A stretch of 64,000 bases of DNA from Salmonella enterica subsp. houtenae serovar Houten. Its GTDB lineage: Bacteria; Pseudomonadota; Gammaproteobacteria; Enterobacterales; Enterobacteriaceae. The position numbers were made by a program, and so were the translations under genes. The notes under the pieces were generated by a model, which saw only the letters and a program-made list of their open reading frames with translations, was not told where the DNA came from and did no database searches. How positions within the stretch are numbered: position 1 is the stretch's first letter; each line of letters begins with the position of its first letter. The stretch is from positions 3,410,001 through 3,474,000 of the forward strand of contig LS483478.1 of NCBI GenBank assembly GCA_900478215.1, given 5' to 3'. This document shows positions 8,547 to 18,018 of this stretch, piece by piece.

Positions 8547-9038
8547 TTAATCGCGGAAGTTTTTGAACTGGAACGGCTGGCCCAAATCGCCGCCGCGTAC
8601 CAGCGCCATTACCGATTGCAGATCGTCACGTGATTTGCCCGTCACGCGAATCTCTTCCCCCTGAATTTGCGCCTGTACCTTCAGTTTGCTGTCTTTAATC
8701 AGCTTGACGATTTTCTTCTGCACGGCGCTTTCAATGCCCTGCTTTAGCTTCGCTTCCACATACCAGGTTTTACCGCTATGCACGAACTCGTCCGGTACAT
8801 CCAGCGAAGCGCCTTCAATGCCGCGTTTAAGCAGCTTGGCGCGCAGAATGTCGAGCAACTGATTGACCTGGAAATCGGACTCGCTCAGCACCTTGATGGT
8901 TTTATTGGCATCGTTCAGTTCAATAGTCGCCTCCACGCCACGAAAGTCAAAACGAGATTCAACCTCGCGGACCGCGTTATCCACGCCGTTACGCGCTTCC
9001 TGCAGATCAACCTCAGAAACAATATCGAAAGATGGCAT
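8547..9038 (-). CDS. yajQ: Nucleotide-binding protein YajQ (UPF0234 family)
   Basis: A 163-residue cytosolic protein of the YajQ family, whose members bind nucleotides (GTP in E. coli YajQ, cyclic-di-GMP in Xanthomonas homologues). It starts MPSFDIVSEV, typical of the family, and contains two ferredoxin-like repeats. I chose the ATG at 9038, preceded on its strand by GGGAGAAGAAA; a longer reading to 9083 would add 15 poorly conserved residues. Divergent from panE. Confidence 0.93.
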   Translation of the reverse strand: MPSFDIVSEVDLQEARNGVDNAVREVESRFDFRGVEATIELNDANKTIKVLSESDFQVNQLLDILRAKLLKRGIEGASLDVPDEFVHSGKTWYVEAKLKQGIESAVQKKIVKLIKDSKLKVQAQIQGEEIRVTGKSRDDLQSVMALVRGGDLGQPFQFKNFRD

Positions 9039-9163
9039 CTTTTCTTCTCCCTTCATTTTCGTTGCGTTGCATAATACCTGCAACGAGGCTTAACGAGAAG
9101 CTTAGCTGATGACGCTATAATTAGCGCCATAACACCTGGCGCTGTTGCAGGTGAGGAGGAACA

Positions 9164-10075
9164 ATGAAAATTACTGTACTGGGATGCGGAGCCTTAGGAC
9201 AACTTTGGCTTTCGGCTCTGTGCAAACACGGACATGACGTACAGGGCTGGCTACGGGTGCCACAACCTTATTGCAGCGTAAATCTGATCGACACCGATGG
9301 TTCCTTTTTCAACGAATCACTGACGGCAAACGATCCGGATTTTTTGGCAAAGAGCGAACTGTTGTTAGTCACACTGAAAGCGTGGCAGGTTTCCGACGCA
9401 GTACGAACCCTGGCGTCAACCCTACCGGTGACGTCGCCTATCCTGCTCATTCATAATGGAATGGGAACCATAGAAGAATTGCAAAATATCCAGCAGCCGA
9501 TGTTGATGGGGACTATCACTCATGCTGCGCGCCGCGACGGTAATATTATTATTCATGTCGCCCACGGTACTACGCATATTGGCCCGGCGCGCGAGCAAGA
9601 CGGCGATTACAGTTACCTCGCCGATATCCTGCAGGGGGTACTGCCCGATGTCGCCTGGCATAACAATATCCGCGCAGAGATGTGGCGCAAACTGGCAGTC
9701 AACTGTGTTATCAACCCGCTCACCGCGCTTTGGAACTGCCCGAACGGCGAGCTGCGCCATCATCCTGATGAAATCAACGCGATTTGCGAAGAGGTTGCCG
9801 CCGTGATTGAACGTGAAGGCTACCACACATCGGCAGACGATTTACGCTATTATGTTGAGCAAGTGATTGACAGTACGGCAGAAAACATCTCATCCATGTT
9901 GCAGGACGTGCGCGCCATGCGCCATACCGAAATTGACTACATCACCGGTTATTTACTCAAGCGCGCCCGCGTGCACGGTCTCGCCGTTCCGGAAAATAGC
10001 CGCCTGTTTGAAATGGTAAAGCGAAAGGAGAGTGAGTATGAGCGCTCAGGCACTGGTATGCCTCGCCCCTGGTAG
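9164..10075 (+). CDS. panE: 2-dehydropantoate 2-reductase (ketopantoate reductase)
   Basis: NADPH-dependent enzyme that reduces ketopantoate to pantoate in the pantothenate and CoA pathway; called apbA in Salmonella genetics. The 303-residue product has an N-terminal Rossmann motif GCGALGQLW (residues 7-15) and a C-terminal helical domain with the conserved EMWRKLAVNCVINPLTAL segment carrying the catalytic Lys. GAGGAGG precedes the ATG. Its last 38 bases overlap the start of yajL, the same arrangement as in E. coli, which implies coupled expression. Confidence 0.95.
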   Translation: MKITVLGCGALGQLWLSALCKHGHDVQGWLRVPQPYCSVNLIDTDGSFFNESLTANDPDFLAKSELLLVTLKAWQVSDAVRTLASTLPVTSPILLIHNGMGTIEELQNIQQPMLMGTITHAARRDGNIIIHVAHGTTHIGPAREQDGDYSYLADILQGVLPDVAWHNNIRAEMWRKLAVNCVINPLTALWNCPNGELRHHPDEINAICEEVAAVIEREGYHTSADDLRYYVEQVIDSTAENISSMLQDVRAMRHTEIDYITGYLLKRARVHGLAVPENSRLFEMVKRKESEYERSGTGMPRPW

Positions 10076-10628
10076 TGAAGAGACCGAAGCGGTCACCACT
10101 ATCGATCTGCTGGTTCGCGGCGGAATCCACGTCACCACCGCCAGCGTCGCCAGCGATAGCAGCCTGACTATTGTCTGCTCGCGCGGCGTGAAGTTGCTGG
10201 CGGATGCGCCGTTAGTTGAGGTTGCCGACGGCGATTATGACATCATCGTGTTGCCCGGCGGAATTAAAGGCGCCGAGTGCTTTCGCGACAGCCCGCTGCT
10301 GGTCGAAACCGTAAAACAGTTTCACCGCTCCGGGCGCATTGTCGCAGCCATTTGCGCCGCAGCCGCGACGGTGCTCGTGCCGCACGATATCTTCCCTATC
10401 GGCAATATGACCGGTTTTCCGGCGCTAAAAGATAAGATTCCCGCCGAACAGTGGCAGGATAAGCGTGTGGTATGGGATGCGCGGGTAAAATTATTAACCA
10501 GCCAGGGACCGGGTACCGCTATCGATTTTGGCTTGAAAATCATCGATCTGTTGGTTGGTCGTGAAAAAGCGCATGAAGTGGCTTCGCAACTGGTGATGGC
10601 GGCGGGGATTTATAATTATTACGAATAA
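10038..10628 (+). CDS. yajL: DJ-1/ThiJ/PfpI family protein YajL
   Basis: A 196-residue member of the DJ-1 superfamily, described in E. coli as a protein chaperone and oxidative-stress protein (deglycase activity is debated). The nucleophile-elbow cysteine is Cys106 in AAICAAAAT, and Glu near residue 15 in GSEETE is the conserved partner. The start at 10038 (MSAQAL) is preceded by AAAGGAG and lies inside the end of panE; a GTG two codons earlier is less likely. An older name is thiJ, though a direct thiamine role is not supported. Confidence 0.94.
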   Translation: MSAQALVCLAPGSEETEAVTTIDLLVRGGIHVTTASVASDSSLTIVCSRGVKLLADAPLVEVADGDYDIIVLPGGIKGAECFRDSPLLVETVKQFHRSGRIVAAICAAAATVLVPHDIFPIGNMTGFPALKDKIPAEQWQDKRVVWDARVKLLTSQGPGTAIDFGLKIIDLLVGREKAHEVASQLVMAAGIYNYYE

Positions 10629-10634
10629 ATGAAT

Positions 10635-10662
10635 TGCCGGATGGCGCTGCGCCTATCCGGCA
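10635..10662. repeat. REP element between yajL and thiI
   Basis: TGCCGGATGGCGC at 10635-10647 pairs with GCGCCTATCCGGCA, giving a compact REP palindrome between the convergent yajL and thiI genes. It may double as a bidirectional 3'-end structure. Confidence 0.78.
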
Positions 10663-10668
10663 AAAGAG

Positions 10669-12117
10669 TTATGGACGATAGACCTTCACATTGGCAAACC
10701 CCTGCTCGCGCAGATAGAGCGCTTGCAGGCGACTCATTACGCCGCGTTCGCACCACAGCAGCCAGGTTTTGTTCTGATCGAGGTCGCCAAATTTAGTGCT
10801 CAGCTTGTAGAACGGCAGAGAAACGACGTCTACTCCTTCCACTTTCAGCGGCTTGTCATCCTGCTCATCGATAGAACGGATATCCAGAATCACATCGTTA
10901 GCGCCAAAACCGCTAACGGTTTCTACCTCTACGACCTCCTGCTGAGTCTGCTGGGCGATTTCACGAATATCGACGTTGTTCGCTTCTTCTACCACCTTAT
11001 CGAGAATACTGAAGTCGAAATTTTCTTCTTCGGCTTCAATTTTCGCTTTAATGGCTTTCACCGTCGGACTTTTTGAAATCACGCCACAGTATTCCGGCAT
11101 CGTACGGGCAAAATCCTCCGTACCAATCTGACGCGCCAGGTTGATAATGTGCTCTTTATCGTAAGCGATCAGCGGGCGCAGGATCAGCGTGTCAGACACG
11201 TTATCGATCAAGCGCAAGTTGGTTAGCGTCTGGCTGGACACCTGGCCCAACGCTTCGCCGGTCACCAGCGCCTGTACGCCGTAACGTTCCGCCACTTTCG
11301 ACGCCGCGCGTACCATCATGCGTTTGAGAACCACGCCCATCTGGCCGTCGTCAACTTTCTCCAGAATCTCGCCGACCACCGGTTCGAAATTAATCGCCAC
11401 AAAACGCACACGATGGGAGCTGCCAAAGCGGTTCCACAGGTAATGCGCCACCTGACGAACACCGATTTCATGCGCCGCGCCGCCAAGGTTAAAGAAGCAG
11501 TAGTGTACGCGGCAGCCGCGACGCATCAGCATATAGCTGGAGACGCCGGAGTCAAAACCGCCGGAGATCAGCGACAGCACATCTTCCTGGGTGCCAATCG
11601 GGAAACCGCCAATACCTTCATAACGCCCTTTGATCAGCAGCAGGCGATCATCTTCCACTTCCAGATGCACCGTCACATCCGGGTTAGTGAGCTTCACGCG
11701 CGCCGATTCAATATGCTGATTTAATCCGCCGCCAACATAGCGCTCCACCTCAATGGAGCTAAACTCATGCTTACCGCGACGTTTTACGCGCACGCAGAAG
11801 GTTTTGCCTTCAAGCTGCTCGCGGTACTGCGCCAACGCTTTCTCGAATATGTCGTGCATATCGGTGAATGGCGCATCGTCGACTTCAAGAATATGGTGAA
11901 TCCCCGGAATGCGGGTCAGCGCGTCGCGAATCGCCAGACGCTGGTTTTCATCTTTGGCGCGAACTTCAATGTTATCCCAGTGACGGACAACCGCGAGGGT
12001 CTCATCGTAGTGCTTTAAAACGTTACGGATGTTCCCGGTTAACATTTTTATAAAGCGCAAACGCACAGATTGGCTTTTGATAGTGATTTCCGGGAACAAT
12101 TTAATGATAAACTTCAT
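10669..12117 (-). CDS. thiI: tRNA sulfurtransferase ThiI
   Basis: Transfers sulfur from IscS to tRNA uridine-8 (4-thiouridine) and to ThiS for thiamine thiazole synthesis. The 482-residue product has an N-terminal ferredoxin-like and THUMP region, a PP-loop ATP pyrophosphatase motif SGGFDSG near residue 180, and a C-terminal rhodanese domain whose active cysteine, Cys456, is in LLWCERG. All three parts are intact, as in E. coli (482 residues). It is divergent from xseB. Confidence 0.97.
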   Translation of the reverse strand: MKFIIKLFPEITIKSQSVRLRFIKMLTGNIRNVLKHYDETLAVVRHWDNIEVRAKDENQRLAIRDALTRIPGIHHILEVDDAPFTDMHDIFEKALAQYREQLEGKTFCVRVKRRGKHEFSSIEVERYVGGGLNQHIESARVKLTNPDVTVHLEVEDDRLLLIKGRYEGIGGFPIGTQEDVLSLISGGFDSGVSSYMLMRRGCRVHYCFFNLGGAAHEIGVRQVAHYLWNRFGSSHRVRFVAINFEPVVGEILEKVDDGQMGVVLKRMMVRAASKVAERYGVQALVTGEALGQVSSQTLTNLRLIDNVSDTLILRPLIAYDKEHIINLARQIGTEDFARTMPEYCGVISKSPTVKAIKAKIEAEEENFDFSILDKVVEEANNVDIREIAQQTQQEVVEVETVSGFGANDVILDIRSIDEQDDKPLKVEGVDVVSLPFYKLSTKFGDLDQNKTWLLWCERGVMSRLQALYLREQGFANVKVYRP

Positions 12118-12326
12118 GGCGGCAATGGTTCTTTAGCAAGCTATCTAAGGCTTGTCGTGGAGAAATAGTACAGCAGCCCATACCTACGGCTGCATCCAGG
12201 CGCGGAAGTATATCACTATCACGGACATCTTGCGCATTTCCCCTTACCATTGCGCGTTATTTGCTTATCAGTGTGAGTCCGTTACCATAGACTTGTGCTG
12301 CCATTACAGAGAGTCAAACAGTCATC

Positions 12327-12569
12327 ATGCCGAAGAAAAATGAGGCGCCCGCCAGCTTTGAAACTGCGCTGAGCGAGCTGGAACATATTGTTACCCGCCT
12401 GGAAAGCGGCGATTTGCCACTGGAAGACGCGCTGAATGAATTTGAGCGCGGCGTACAACTGGCGCGTCAGGGGCAGGCAAAACTGCAGCAGGCGGAACAG
12501 CGCGTGCAAATTTTGCTGTCTGATAATGAAGAGGCTTCACCTGAGCCTTTTATCGCGGATAATGAGTAA
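12327..12569 (+). CDS. xseB: Exodeoxyribonuclease VII small subunit
   Basis: An 80-residue helical protein that pairs with XseA to form exonuclease VII, which degrades single-stranded DNA in both directions. The core [20 protein letters not shown] is diagnostic. It is first in the xseB-ispA-dxs-yajO operon: its stop codon is immediately followed by the ispA ATG with no spacer, so translation is probably coupled. Confidence 0.96.
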
Positions 12570-13469
12570 ATGGACTTTACGCAGCAGCTACAGGCTTGCG
12601 TAGCGCAAGCGAATCAGGCGCTGAGCCGTTTTATCGCGCCACTGCCCTTTCAGAACACTCCCGTGGTCGAAGCCATGCAGTATGGCGCATTATTAGGCGG
12701 TAAACGCCTGCGGCCGTTTCTGGTTTACGCCACCGGTCAGATGTTTGGCGTCAGTGCGGCAACGCTGGATGCGCCAGCTGCGGCGGTCGAATGCATTCAT
12801 GCCTATTCGCTGATCCATGACGACCTGCCGGCGATGGACGATGACGACTTGCGTCGCGGCCTGCCGACTTGTCATATTAAATTTGGCGAAGCCAATGCGA
12901 TCCTGGCGGGAGACGCGCTGCAAACGCTGGCGTTTGCCATTATCAGCGACGCGCCGATGCCGGAAGTCGCCGATCGCGATCGTATCGCGATGATCGCCGA
13001 ACTGGCGAACGCCAGCGGTATCGCCGGAATGTGCGGCGGTCAGGCATTGGATCTGGCGGCTGAAGGCCAGCGGATAACTCTGGACGCGCTGGAACGTATT
13101 CATCGCCATAAGACTGGCGCGCTCATTCGCGCCGCTGTTCGACTTGGCGCGTTGAGCGCGGGCGATAAAGGACGGAATACTCTGCCGATACTTGACCGCT
13201 ATGCAGAGAGTATCGGCCTTGCCTTCCAGGTTCAGGATGACATTCTGGATGTGGTGGGCGATACTGCAACGTTAGGTAAACGTCAGGGCGCAGACCAGCA
13301 GCTTGGCAAAAGTACCTATCCTGCACTTCTGGGTCTTGAGCAAGCCCGGAATAAAGCCCGGGATCTGATAGAGGACGCCCGTCAGTCGTTACATCAGCTG
13401 GCCGCGCAATCACTGGACACCTCGGCACTGGAAGCGCTAGCGAACTACATAATCCAGCGTGATAAATAA
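12570..13469 (+). CDS. ispA: Farnesyl diphosphate synthase (geranyltranstransferase)
   Basis: Condenses IPP with DMAPP and then geranyl diphosphate to make farnesyl diphosphate, the precursor for quinone side chains, undecaprenol and heme o. The 299-residue product has both Asp-rich motifs: DDLPAMDDDD at about 84-93 (FARM) and QDDILDVVGD near 223 (SARM), plus the GGKRLRPF substrate-binding motif. It abuts xseB and is followed 23 bases later by dxs, placing two consecutive stages of isoprenoid synthesis in one operon. Confidence 0.97.
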   Translation: MDFTQQLQACVAQANQALSRFIAPLPFQNTPVVEAMQYGALLGGKRLRPFLVYATGQMFGVSAATLDAPAAAVECIHAYSLIHDDLPAMDDDDLRRGLPTCHIKFGEANAILAGDALQTLAFAIISDAPMPEVADRDRIAMIAELANASGIAGMCGGQALDLAAEGQRITLDALERIHRHKTGALIRAAVRLGALSAGDKGRNTLPILDRYAESIGLAFQVQDDILDVVGDTATLGKRQGADQQLGKSTYPALLGLEQARNKARDLIEDARQSLHQLAAQSLDTSALEALANYIIQRDK

Positions 13470-13492
13470 ACCCCATATCCAATGAGCTTGCG

Positions 13493-15355
13493 ATGAGTTT
13501 TGATATAGCCAAATACCCTACCCTGGCATTGGTCGACTCCACCCAGGAGTTACGACTGTTACCGAAAGAGAGTCTGCCGAAACTCTGCGACGAGCTACGC
13601 CGCTACTTACTCGACAGCGTAAGCCGCTCCAGCGGGCACTTCGCTTCCGGACTGGGCACGGTGGAACTTACCGTGGCGCTGCATTATGTCTACAACACCC
13701 CGTTTGACCAGCTAATCTGGGATGTCGGTCACCAGGCTTATCCGCATAAAATCCTTACTGGCCGTCGCGACAAAATCGGCACTATTCGCCAGAAAGGCGG
13801 CCTGCACCCGTTCCCGTGGCGCGGCGAAAGCGAATACGACGTGCTGAGCGTCGGGCATTCCTCCACCTCCATCAGCGCCGGGATCGGCATTGCCGTGGCG
13901 GCGGAGAAAGAGGGCAAAGATCGCCGCACCGTCTGTGTGATTGGCGACGGCGCAATCACCGCCGGTATGGCGTTTGAAGCGATGAATCATGCAGGCGATA
14001 TCCGGCCCGACATGCTGGTCATTCTGAACGACAATGAAATGTCGATTTCGGAAAACGTCGGCGCGCTCAACAACCATCTGGCGCAGCTACTTTCCGGTAA
14101 GCTTTACTCTTCTCTGCGCGAAGGCGGAAAAAAGGTCTTCTCCGGCGTACCGCCAATTAAAGAACTGCTCAAGCGTACCGAAGAACATATTAAAGGCATG
14201 GTTGTGCCAGGAACATTGTTCGAAGAGCTGGGCTTTAACTACATCGGGCCGGTCGATGGTCACGATGTGATGGGGCTTATCAGCACATTGAAGAACATGC
14301 GCGACCTGAAAGGCCCGCAGTTCCTGCATATCATGACCAAAAAAGGCCGCGGCTATGAACCCGCGGAAAAAGATCCGATCACTTTTCATGCGGTGCCTAA
14401 ATTTGATCCTTCCAGCGGATGTTTGCCGAAAAGCAGCGGCGGTCTGCCAGGTTATTCAAAAATCTTCGGTGACTGGCTGTGTGAAACTGCCGCCAAAGAC
14501 AGCAAGCTGATGGCGATCACTCCGGCAATGCGCGAAGGTTCCGGCATGGTGGAATTTTCACGTAAATTCCCGGATCGCTATTTTGACGTCGCCATCGCCG
14601 AGCAGCATGCCGTCACCTTCGCCGCAGGTCTGGCGATTGGCGGCTATAAGCCCGTCGTGGCGATCTACTCTACTTTCCTGCAACGCGCCTACGACCAGGT
14701 CATTCATGATGTCGCTATTCAGAAACTGCCGGTCATGTTCGCCATCGATCGCGCCGGTATCGTTGGCGCGGATGGTCAAACGCACCAGGGCGCGTTCGAT
14801 CTCTCCTATCTGCGCTGCATCCCGGATATGGTGATCATGACGCCAAGCGACGAGAACGAATGTCGCCAGATGTTATTTACCGGGTATCACTATAACGACG
14901 GCCCGACGGCAGTACGTTATCCACGCGGTAATGCGCAGGGCGTGGCGCTAACCCCGCAGGAAAAACTGCCTATTGGTAAAGGCCTTGTGAAGCGTCATGG
15001 CGAAAAACTGGCGATACTGAACTTTGGCACGTTAATGCCTGAGGCGGCGAAAGTCGCCGAAGCGCTGAACGCCACGCTGGTCGACATGCGCTTTGTAAAA
15101 CCGCTGGACGAAACGTTAATTGTAGAGATGGCCGCGCAGCATGAAGCTCTGGTAACCCTGGAAGAAAACGCCATTATAGGCGGCGCTGGCAGCGGCGTAA
15201 ACGAAGTGCTAATGGCCCATCGTAAACCTGTACCTGTGCTGAATATCGGTCTTCCGGATTTCTTTATCCCGCAAGGAACGCAGGAAGAAGCTCGCGCGGA
15301 ACTGGGGCTCGACGCCGCAGGCATTGAAGCCAAAATCAAGGCCTGGCTGGCATAA
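13493..15355 (+). CDS. dxs: 1-deoxy-D-xylulose-5-phosphate synthase
   Basis: Thiamine-diphosphate enzyme that joins pyruvate and glyceraldehyde-3-phosphate to form DXP, the entry step of the MEP isoprenoid pathway and a source for thiamine and pyridoxal. The 620-residue product shows the ThDP motif GDGAITAGMAFEAMN around residues 151-165, the substrate-site histidine in DVGHQAYPHK, and the catalytic Glu in VAIAEQHAVTF near 370. Length equals E. coli Dxs. Cotranscribed with ispA. Confidence 0.98.
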   Translation: MSFDIAKYPTLALVDSTQELRLLPKESLPKLCDELRRYLLDSVSRSSGHFASGLGTVELTVALHYVYNTPFDQLIWDVGHQAYPHKILTGRRDKIGTIRQKGGLHPFPWRGESEYDVLSVGHSSTSISAGIGIAVAAEKEGKDRRTVCVIGDGAITAGMAFEAMNHAGDIRPDMLVILNDNEMSISENVGALNNHLAQLLSGKLYSSLREGGKKVFSGVPPIKELLKRTEEHIKGMVVPGTLFEELGFNYIGPVDGHDVMGLISTLKNMRDLKGPQFLHIMTKKGRGYEPAEKDPITFHAVPKFDPSSGCLPKSSGGLPGYSKIFGDWLCETAAKDSKLMAITPAMREGSGMVEFSRKFPDRYFDVAIAEQHAVTFAAGLAIGGYKPVVAIYSTFLQRAYDQVIHDVAIQKLPVMFAIDRAGIVGADGQTHQGAFDLSYLRCIPDMVIMTPSDENECRQMLFTGYHYNDGPTAVRYPRGNAQGVALTPQEKLPIGKGLVKRHGEKLAILNFGTLMPEAAKVAEALNATLVDMRFVKPLDETLIVEMAAQHEALVTLEENAIIGGAGSGVNEVLMAHRKPVPVLNIGLPDFFIPQGTQEEARAELGLDAAGIEAKIKAWLA

Positions 15356-15411
15356 TCCCCTCTTTGCTCCTGCTATGCTTGAAGAGTGACAGATATAACA
15401 GGAGCGGAGTC

Positions 15412-16386
15412 ATGCAATACAACACGTTAGGAAATACAGATCTTCAGGTTTCCCGCCTTTGTCTGGGCTGTATGACCTTCGGCGAGCCGGGTCGCGGCGA
15501 TCACGCCTGGACGCTTCCCGAAGAGAGCAGCCGTCCCATCATCAAGCGCGCCCTTGAGGGCGGTATTAACTTTTTTGATACCGCCAACAGCTACTCCGAC
15601 GGCAGCAGCGAAGAGATTGTAGGGCGTGCGTTACGTGATTTTGCTCGTCGCGACGAGGTGGTGGTGGCGACGAAAGTCTTCCATCGCGTCGGCGATCTGC
15701 CGGAAGAATTGTCCCGCGCGCAAATCCTGCGCTCTATTGATGATAGCCTCGCCCGTCTGGGAATGGAATATGTCGATATCCTGCAAATCCACCGCTGGGA
15801 TTACAACACGCCGATAGAAGAAACTCTGGAAGCGCTAAACGACGTGGTGAAGGCAGGTAAAGCCCGCTATATCGGCGCTTCCTCAATGCACGCCTCACAA
15901 TTTGCTCAAGCGCTGGCGCTACAAAAACAACACGGCTGGGCGCCGTTTGTCACCATGCAGGATCACTATAACCTGATATACCGCGAGGAAGAGCGTGAGA
16001 TGCTGCCGCTGTGCTGGCAGGAAGGCGTCGCCGTGATTCCGTGGAGTCCGCTGGCACGCGGGCGCTTAACTCGCCCCTGGGGAGAAACCACGGCCCGGCT
16101 GGTCTCGGATGACGTGGGCAAAAATTTATACGATGAACGCGATAAAAATGATGCGCAAATAGCGGAACGGCTGGCTGGCGTCAGCGAGGCGCTTGGCGCA
16201 ACGCGAGCGCAGGTCGCACTGGCCTGGCTGCTCAGCAAACGAGGCGTCGCCGCGCCGATTATCGGCGCTTCGCGTGAAGAACAGTTAGATGAATTGCTGA
16301 ATGCCGTTGATTTAACGCTCAAACCGGAGCAGATTGCCGAACTCGAAACGCCGTATAAACAGCATCCGGTGGCCGGATTTAAATAA
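15412..16386 (+). CDS. yajO: Aldo-keto reductase YajO
   Basis: A 324-residue NADPH-dependent aldo-keto reductase family protein. In E. coli YajO has been linked to 1-deoxyxylulose 5-phosphate formation from ribulose 5-phosphate and to xylulose metabolism, which would fit its place next to dxs; I do not know which activity matters here. The AKR tetrad residues appear in FFDTANSYS (Asp, Tyr), VVATKVF (Lys) and LQIHRWD (His). The start at 15412 follows GGAGCGGAG, giving the E. coli length. Confidence 0.92.
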   Translation: MQYNTLGNTDLQVSRLCLGCMTFGEPGRGDHAWTLPEESSRPIIKRALEGGINFFDTANSYSDGSSEEIVGRALRDFARRDEVVVATKVFHRVGDLPEELSRAQILRSIDDSLARLGMEYVDILQIHRWDYNTPIEETLEALNDVVKAGKARYIGASSMHASQFAQALALQKQHGWAPFVTMQDHYNLIYREEEREMLPLCWQEGVAVIPWSPLARGRLTRPWGETTARLVSDDVGKNLYDERDKNDAQIAERLAGVSEALGATRAQVALAWLLSKRGVAAPIIGASREEQLDELLNAVDLTLKPEQIAELETPYKQHPVAGFK

Positions 16387-16391
16387 AGGGG

Positions 16392-16463
16392 GTATCCGAT
16401 GGCGCTACGCTCTGTACACGCACATCGGCAGGCCGGATAAAGCATGACGCCACCATCCGGCAG
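16392..16463. repeat. Two REP units (BIME-like) between yajO and pgpA
   Basis: A degenerate REP unit begins TATCCGATGGCGC at 16393 and a second, better unit spans GGCCGGATAA (16431-16440) to CCATCCGGCAG (16453-16463). The two lie between convergent genes and fit a BIME arrangement. Confidence 0.65.
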
Positions 16464-16469
16464 ATCGCG

Positions 16470-16985
16470 TTAAATGCCCCCGATCGGCCAGTGATGACCG
16501 ATAAAATACAGTATTCCGGCGGAGATCACGCCGGCGACGATGTCATCGATCATAATCCCCATGCCGCCGTGCACGTTGCGATCAAACCAACGGATCGGCC
16601 AGGGTTTCCACATATCCAAAATGCGAAAGATAACGAACCCGGCAGCCACCCACTGCCAGTCAGTCGTCGGCAACGCCATCAGCGTTATCCACATACCGAT
16701 AAATTCATCCCAGACTATACTGCCGTGGTCGTGTACGCCCATATCTTTCGCCGTCTGATGGCAAAGATAAACGCCGATGCAGATCCCAAACATCACGACC
16801 AGCGAATAAAGCTGCCACGGCAGAAACGTCATCAGATACCAAAAGGGGATCGCCGCCAGCGAGCCCATCGTGCCCGGTACCACGGGGCTCAGCCCGCTGC
16901 CAAAGCCAGTAGCGAGCAGATGCCACGGATTGCGCAAATTCAGGCGGCTTTTCGCAACATCTTTATGGCGCGGCAAAATGGTCAT
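16470..16985 (-). CDS. pgpA: Phosphatidylglycerophosphatase A
   Basis: Inner-membrane phosphatase that converts phosphatidylglycerophosphate to phosphatidylglycerol. The 171-residue product has several membrane segments and conserved acidic motifs (IVWDEFIGMW, GIMIDDIVAG). I chose the ATG at 16985 (MTILPRHK); this overlaps the end of thiL by 23 bases as in E. coli. It is the last gene of the nrdR-ribD-ribH-nusB-thiL-pgpA cluster. Confidence 0.95.
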   Translation of the reverse strand: MTILPRHKDVAKSRLNLRNPWHLLATGFGSGLSPVVPGTMGSLAAIPFWYLMTFLPWQLYSLVVMFGICIGVYLCHQTAKDMGVHDHGSIVWDEFIGMWITLMALPTTDWQWVAAGFVIFRILDMWKPWPIRWFDRNVHGGMGIMIDDIVAGVISAGILYFIGHHWPIGGI

Positions 16986-17940
16986 ATCCTTTCCAGTCGA
17001 AGGTGACAGGCATTCCGTCACGTACAAAATTCAGCCCTTCAACATCCGCGCTCATTTGGCCAACGCAGGTAAAGGGAACGCCCAGTTGACCGATGGCGAC
17101 ATCCAGCGCACCGCGATTCAGCTCCGGCACCGTAAAGCACAGCTCGTAGTCCTCGCCGCCGGAAAGCGCCCAGCGCTGCGCCTGCCCGGCATCAACATGA
17201 CGCATCATCGCGTCGGATTTGGGCAGCGCATCAACATCCACCCTTGCCCCACAGCCGCTGGCCTTGACGATATGCCCCAGATCGGAAATCAGACCGTCAG
17301 AAAGATCGATCGCCGCGCTGGCGATATCACGCAGCGCCTGGCCGTGTAAAATACGCGGCGTCGGGCGTAAATGCCGTTTAATAAAATAGCGAGCGTCTGT
17401 CTCCTCCGCGACGAGGAGTCGGTTTTGCAAAACCGCCAGCCCGGCAGCGCTGTCGCCCGGCGTACCAGTGATATAAATCCAGTCGCCTGGCTTCGCGCCA
17501 GATCGCTTGAGCGCGCGCCCTGCCGGGATATAACCGTGGATACCCAGCGTCATCGACAGCGGTCCACGCGTGGTGTCGCCGCCGATGAGTTGCATATCAT
17601 AGTAATTCAATAACTCAAACAGACTGTCGCTAAAGGCTTCCAGCCACGGTTCATCCACTTCCGGCAACGTTAACGCCAGCGTTAACCACGCCGGGTCGGC
17701 CCCCATCGCGGCCAGATCGCTTAAATTCACCGCCAACGCTTTATAAGCCAGATCGGCAGGATCGATATCAGGGAGGAAGTGGTTACCCGCCACCAGCGTA
17801 TCGGTACTGATCGCCAGCGTCTGCTTTTCAGGAATATTCAGGAGCGCGCAATCGTCACCAATACCGGTTTCAACATCAAGACGAGAGCTTCTTACACGGT
17901 CAAAATAACGGGCAATCAGGGAAAACTCGCCACATGCCAT
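16963..17940 (-). CDS. thiL: Thiamine-monophosphate kinase
   Basis: Phosphorylates thiamine monophosphate to the active cofactor thiamine diphosphate. The 325-residue product belongs to the PurM/AIR synthase-like fold; the N-terminal metal and nucleotide site is visible in GIGDDCALL and STDTLVAGNHF, and DLSDGLISDLGH is the conserved C-terminal motif. It begins 78 bases after nusB, beyond a terminator-like hairpin, and overlaps pgpA. Confidence 0.96.
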   Translation of the reverse strand: MACGEFSLIARYFDRVRSSRLDVETGIGDDCALLNIPEKQTLAISTDTLVAGNHFLPDIDPADLAYKALAVNLSDLAAMGADPAWLTLALTLPEVDEPWLEAFSDSLFELLNYYDMQLIGGDTTRGPLSMTLGIHGYIPAGRALKRSGAKPGDWIYITGTPGDSAAGLAVLQNRLLVAEETDARYFIKRHLRPTPRILHGQALRDIASAAIDLSDGLISDLGHIVKASGCGARVDVDALPKSDAMMRHVDAGQAQRWALSGGEDYELCFTVPELNRGALDVAIGQLGVPFTCVGQMSADVEGLNFVRDGMPVTFDWKGYDHFAAP

Positions 17941-17968
17941 ACGTTATGCCTCAGCAGAAAAAAAGAAA

Positions 17969-18013
17969 AGGCCGGAGACGGCGGGTATCGATTGCCCGCG
18001 ATCTTTCCGGCCT
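17969..18013 (-). terminator. Hairpin between nusB and thiL
   Basis: On the minus strand GGCCGGA (18012-18006) pairs with TCCGGCC (17976-17970), with an inner hairpin GCGGGCAATCGATACCCGC and a downstream TTTTCTTTTTTTC run. It has the form of a rho-independent terminator inside the cluster, so thiL-pgpA may be partly uncoupled from nusB. Confidence 0.55.
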
Positions 18014-18018
18014 GTGAA

